From NCBI RefSeq assembly GCF_001942495.1, contig NZ_MKZS01000001.1, forward strand, positions 53,189 to 107,161: a stretch of 53,973 nt of DNA, given 5' to 3'. This document shows positions 52,626 through 53,973 of the stretch, one piece after another. A program made the position numbers and the translations under genes. The notes beneath the pieces are model-generated. The model saw nothing but the letters and a program-made list of their open reading frames with translations. It was not told where the DNA came from and did not search any database. How positions within the stretch are numbered: position 1 is the first letter of the stretch; the number at the start of each line of letters is the position of its first letter. The stretch comes from Moorena bouillonii PNG. GTDB taxonomy: Bacteria > Cyanobacteriota > Cyanobacteriia > Cyanobacteriales > Coleofasciculaceae.

Positions 52626-53973
52626 CTAATTAGAGGGTATTGGCAGGAAATCGTAACCGCTGGAAGTGTTCTGCTTGGGAAGAATTTTTACCAGTTGGAC
52701 TGAGCCATTGCGATCGCCTGAACGCAAAAACCGAATTGAACCAGATACTCCAGGCGCTACAAAATCTGAGGCTGAGAGGGCTTCTTGAACACCAGCACGA
52801 GTAGGATTACGTTTCAGGGCTTCTATCAAAGCCTGGGTTCCATCATAAGCCATGGCTGTGCGCCAGTTAACCTCGGCATTCCAAAGGGCTTTGGATTTAC
52901 GGACAAAGTCTGACTGAGGGTTGCTATCAATATCCCAAAAAACAGCTACCACCATTTCAACAGCGTTTTCTGCACCTTTCTCTAAGGTCTTGGGAGAATA
53001 CATTACATCTCCTCCCAACAGACTTAGACGTTTACCATTGACCTTAACAACCTCCAAAGCTTGATTTAGAACTGCTGGGTTAGGAGCTAAAAATAGCACC
53101 TGTGCTCCCCGCTCAATCGCTTGTTGTACAGGTGTAGCAGGATTAAAATCTGGATTGGAGATGTCAATCTCATCAACAACTTGTCCTCCTCCTAGGGAAA
53201 CCGCTGTGACAAATTCAGTTCTGAGAGATTTGCTGTAGTCACTCTTAGAATTATAGAAAACCGCTGCATTCTGCTTTTTCAACTGGGTGTTCATGTAGTT
53301 AGCTAAGGCTCTGGCTGAAAACGCATCATTTGGCACTGAGCGGAACACATAGGGGCTAAAGTTTGACAACTTTACGGAAGTACTAACAGCAGAAATAGCT
53401 GCTAGTTTACCGGAATTATATACTTCTCCTGCGGCTAAGGTGACACTGCTAGCGGAATGACCAATTACACCTAATATTTCTGGATTGTTGACCAACGCTG
53501 AAGCAATTTGTTTAGCAGTATCGGGATTTTGATCATCACTCGTAATAGCTACTTTGAGGGGGACGCCATTAATTCCCCCAGTTTTATTGATTTCATCTTG
53601 AGCTTGAGCAACGCCACGCAAAATTGCTAATGTACCATCGGGGTCAGTAGCAATCGGTCCAGCGACAGCAATAGTATAGGATTTCTGATTACCAATACGA
53701 GCATTATTGAGATAAATTAGAGTTTCAGGAGCGTTGGGGTATTTCCGAATTGCTACTTCAAAGTTACTCATGGCTTTGTCATAATCACCAGCAGCCATGG
53801 CTTGCATACCCTGTTGTTTGGCAGCTTGGAATTGCAGATTTGGAGTGCCTACCTCTTCTGTTTTAACTAGGGGCTTTTCCCCAAGGCTAATTCGAGCTTG
53901 AATATTACTCTGATCAGGCTGGTTGACTGACAAAAAGTAGAAGTCAATTGCCCCAAGAGTTTGCCAGGAGTAG
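52626..53973 (-). CDS. Branched-chain-amino-acid-type ABC substrate-binding protein, partial
   Basis: The gene's 3' end is here and its start is beyond the window: the frame stays open through 53973 without a stop. A TTG at 53933 could be read as a start but is probably internal. The visible 449 residues hold a TPR-like pair of helices (about residues 50-95) and then a type 1 periplasmic-binding domain (YTIAVAGPIATDPDG, VPLKVAITSDDQNPDTA, GVIGHSASSVTLAAG, ISAVSTSVKLS, FRSVPNDAFSA, AMAYDGTQALIEALKR). LivJ/UrtA-type proteins bind amino acids or urea-like ligands; here the N-terminal fusion suggests a sensor or anchored receptor rather than a plain binding protein. No transporter genes are visible. 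Confidence 0.88.
   Translation of the reverse strand, partial: YSWQTLGAIDFYFLSVNQPDQSNIQARISLGEKPLVKTEEVGTPNLQFQAAKQQGMQAMAAGDYDKAMSNFEVAIRKYPNAPETLIYLNNARIGNQKSYTIAVAGPIATDPDGTLAILRGVAQAQDEINKTGGINGVPLKVAITSDDQNPDTAKQIASALVNNPEILGVIGHSASSVTLAAGEVYNSGKLAAISAVSTSVKLSNFSPYVFRSVPNDAFSARALANYMNTQLKKQNAAVFYNSKSDYSKSLRTEFVTAVSLGGGQVVDEIDISNPDFNPATPVQQAIERGAQVLFLAPNPAVLNQALEVVKVNGKRLSLLGGDVMYSPKTLEKGAENAVEMVVAVFWDIDSNPQSDFVRKSKALWNAEVNWRTAMAYDGTQALIEALKRNPTRAGVQEALSASDFVAPGVSGSIRFLRSGDRNGSVQLVKILPKQNTSSGYDFLPIPSN

Noticed and set aside
53931-53933. TTG start for the substrate-binding protein
   Set aside because: The frame is open upstream to the edge of the window, so this TTG is probably internal.

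Overview
The window looks like chromosomal DNA of a filamentous, non-picoplanktonic cyanobacterium. The HIP1 octamer GCGATCGC recurs throughout, the gene content is cyanobacterial (DUF6816, PEP-CTERM proteins, a HetP-like protein, a CHAT protease with a haemagglutinin N-terminus), and intergenic space is crowded with heptanucleotide STRR arrays, MITE-like inverted repeats and a GGCCACGCTACGCGAAC repeat family. That combination fits large marine genomes of the Moorena/Okeania/Symploca kind. The genus is an inference; no rRNA is present. No tRNA, rRNA or CRISPR array was found.

Layout. 0.1-2.8 kb: a phosphotransferase (APH-fold) gene followed by a HopA1-family gene. The same protein pair forms the Ser/Thr dehydration and elimination machinery of class V lanthipeptides and thioamitides. 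3.1-8.2 kb: an SDR oxidoreductase, the pyrH-frr translation/nucleotide operon, a redoxin and an alpha/beta hydrolase. 8.2-12 kb: repeat fields, a DUF6816 protein and a broken tnpB of IS200/IS605 type with a small ribbon-helix-helix-like gene. 12-16 kb: a secreted haemagglutinin-CHAT protease fusion. 16-19.8 kb: the ffh-rpsP-KH-phoH cluster on the minus strand. 20-24 kb: an LD-carboxypeptidase carrying an in-frame repeat insertion, hemE, a possible structured RNA and an epimerase-like gene. 24-25.3 kb: a gene-free tract with a MITE.

26.4-38.2 kb is the most interesting region. All recognisable genes in it lie on the minus strand: a peptidase-C39 ABC exporter with degenerate cyclic-nucleotide-binding domains, a HlyD adaptor, a HetP-like protein, two short proteins with double-glycine leaders and related C-termini, an RTX-repeat protein, a parvulin-type prolyl isomerase and a small serine-rich protein. 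A decayed IS5-family element separates the exporter pair from the substrates. Four 112-125 bp tandem units, each with two palindromes, sit directly upstream of the first double-glycine gene, just after an intrinsic terminator that closes the HetP-like gene. The reading is a secretion system in which the C39 exporter removes the leaders and exports the cargo. It resembles the double-glycine 'bacteriocin' clusters and the EbfG/PteB biofilm system known from other cyanobacteria, but with its own cargo family and control region.

39-54 kb: another MITE copy, feoB, an AAA-like ATPase with an N-terminal helix-turn-helix, a PEP-CTERM protein, a small membrane protein, an EF-G paralogue, a TPR protein, a small membrane protein, a putative lipoprotein of unknown function, and a periplasmic-binding-protein gene that runs off the right edge.

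A theme across the window is that repeats have entered reading frames without breaking them: in the LD-carboxypeptidase, twice in tnpB, at the C-termini of the SDR and the AAA protein, in the N-terminus of the lipoprotein, and inside the CHAT and RTX proteins.
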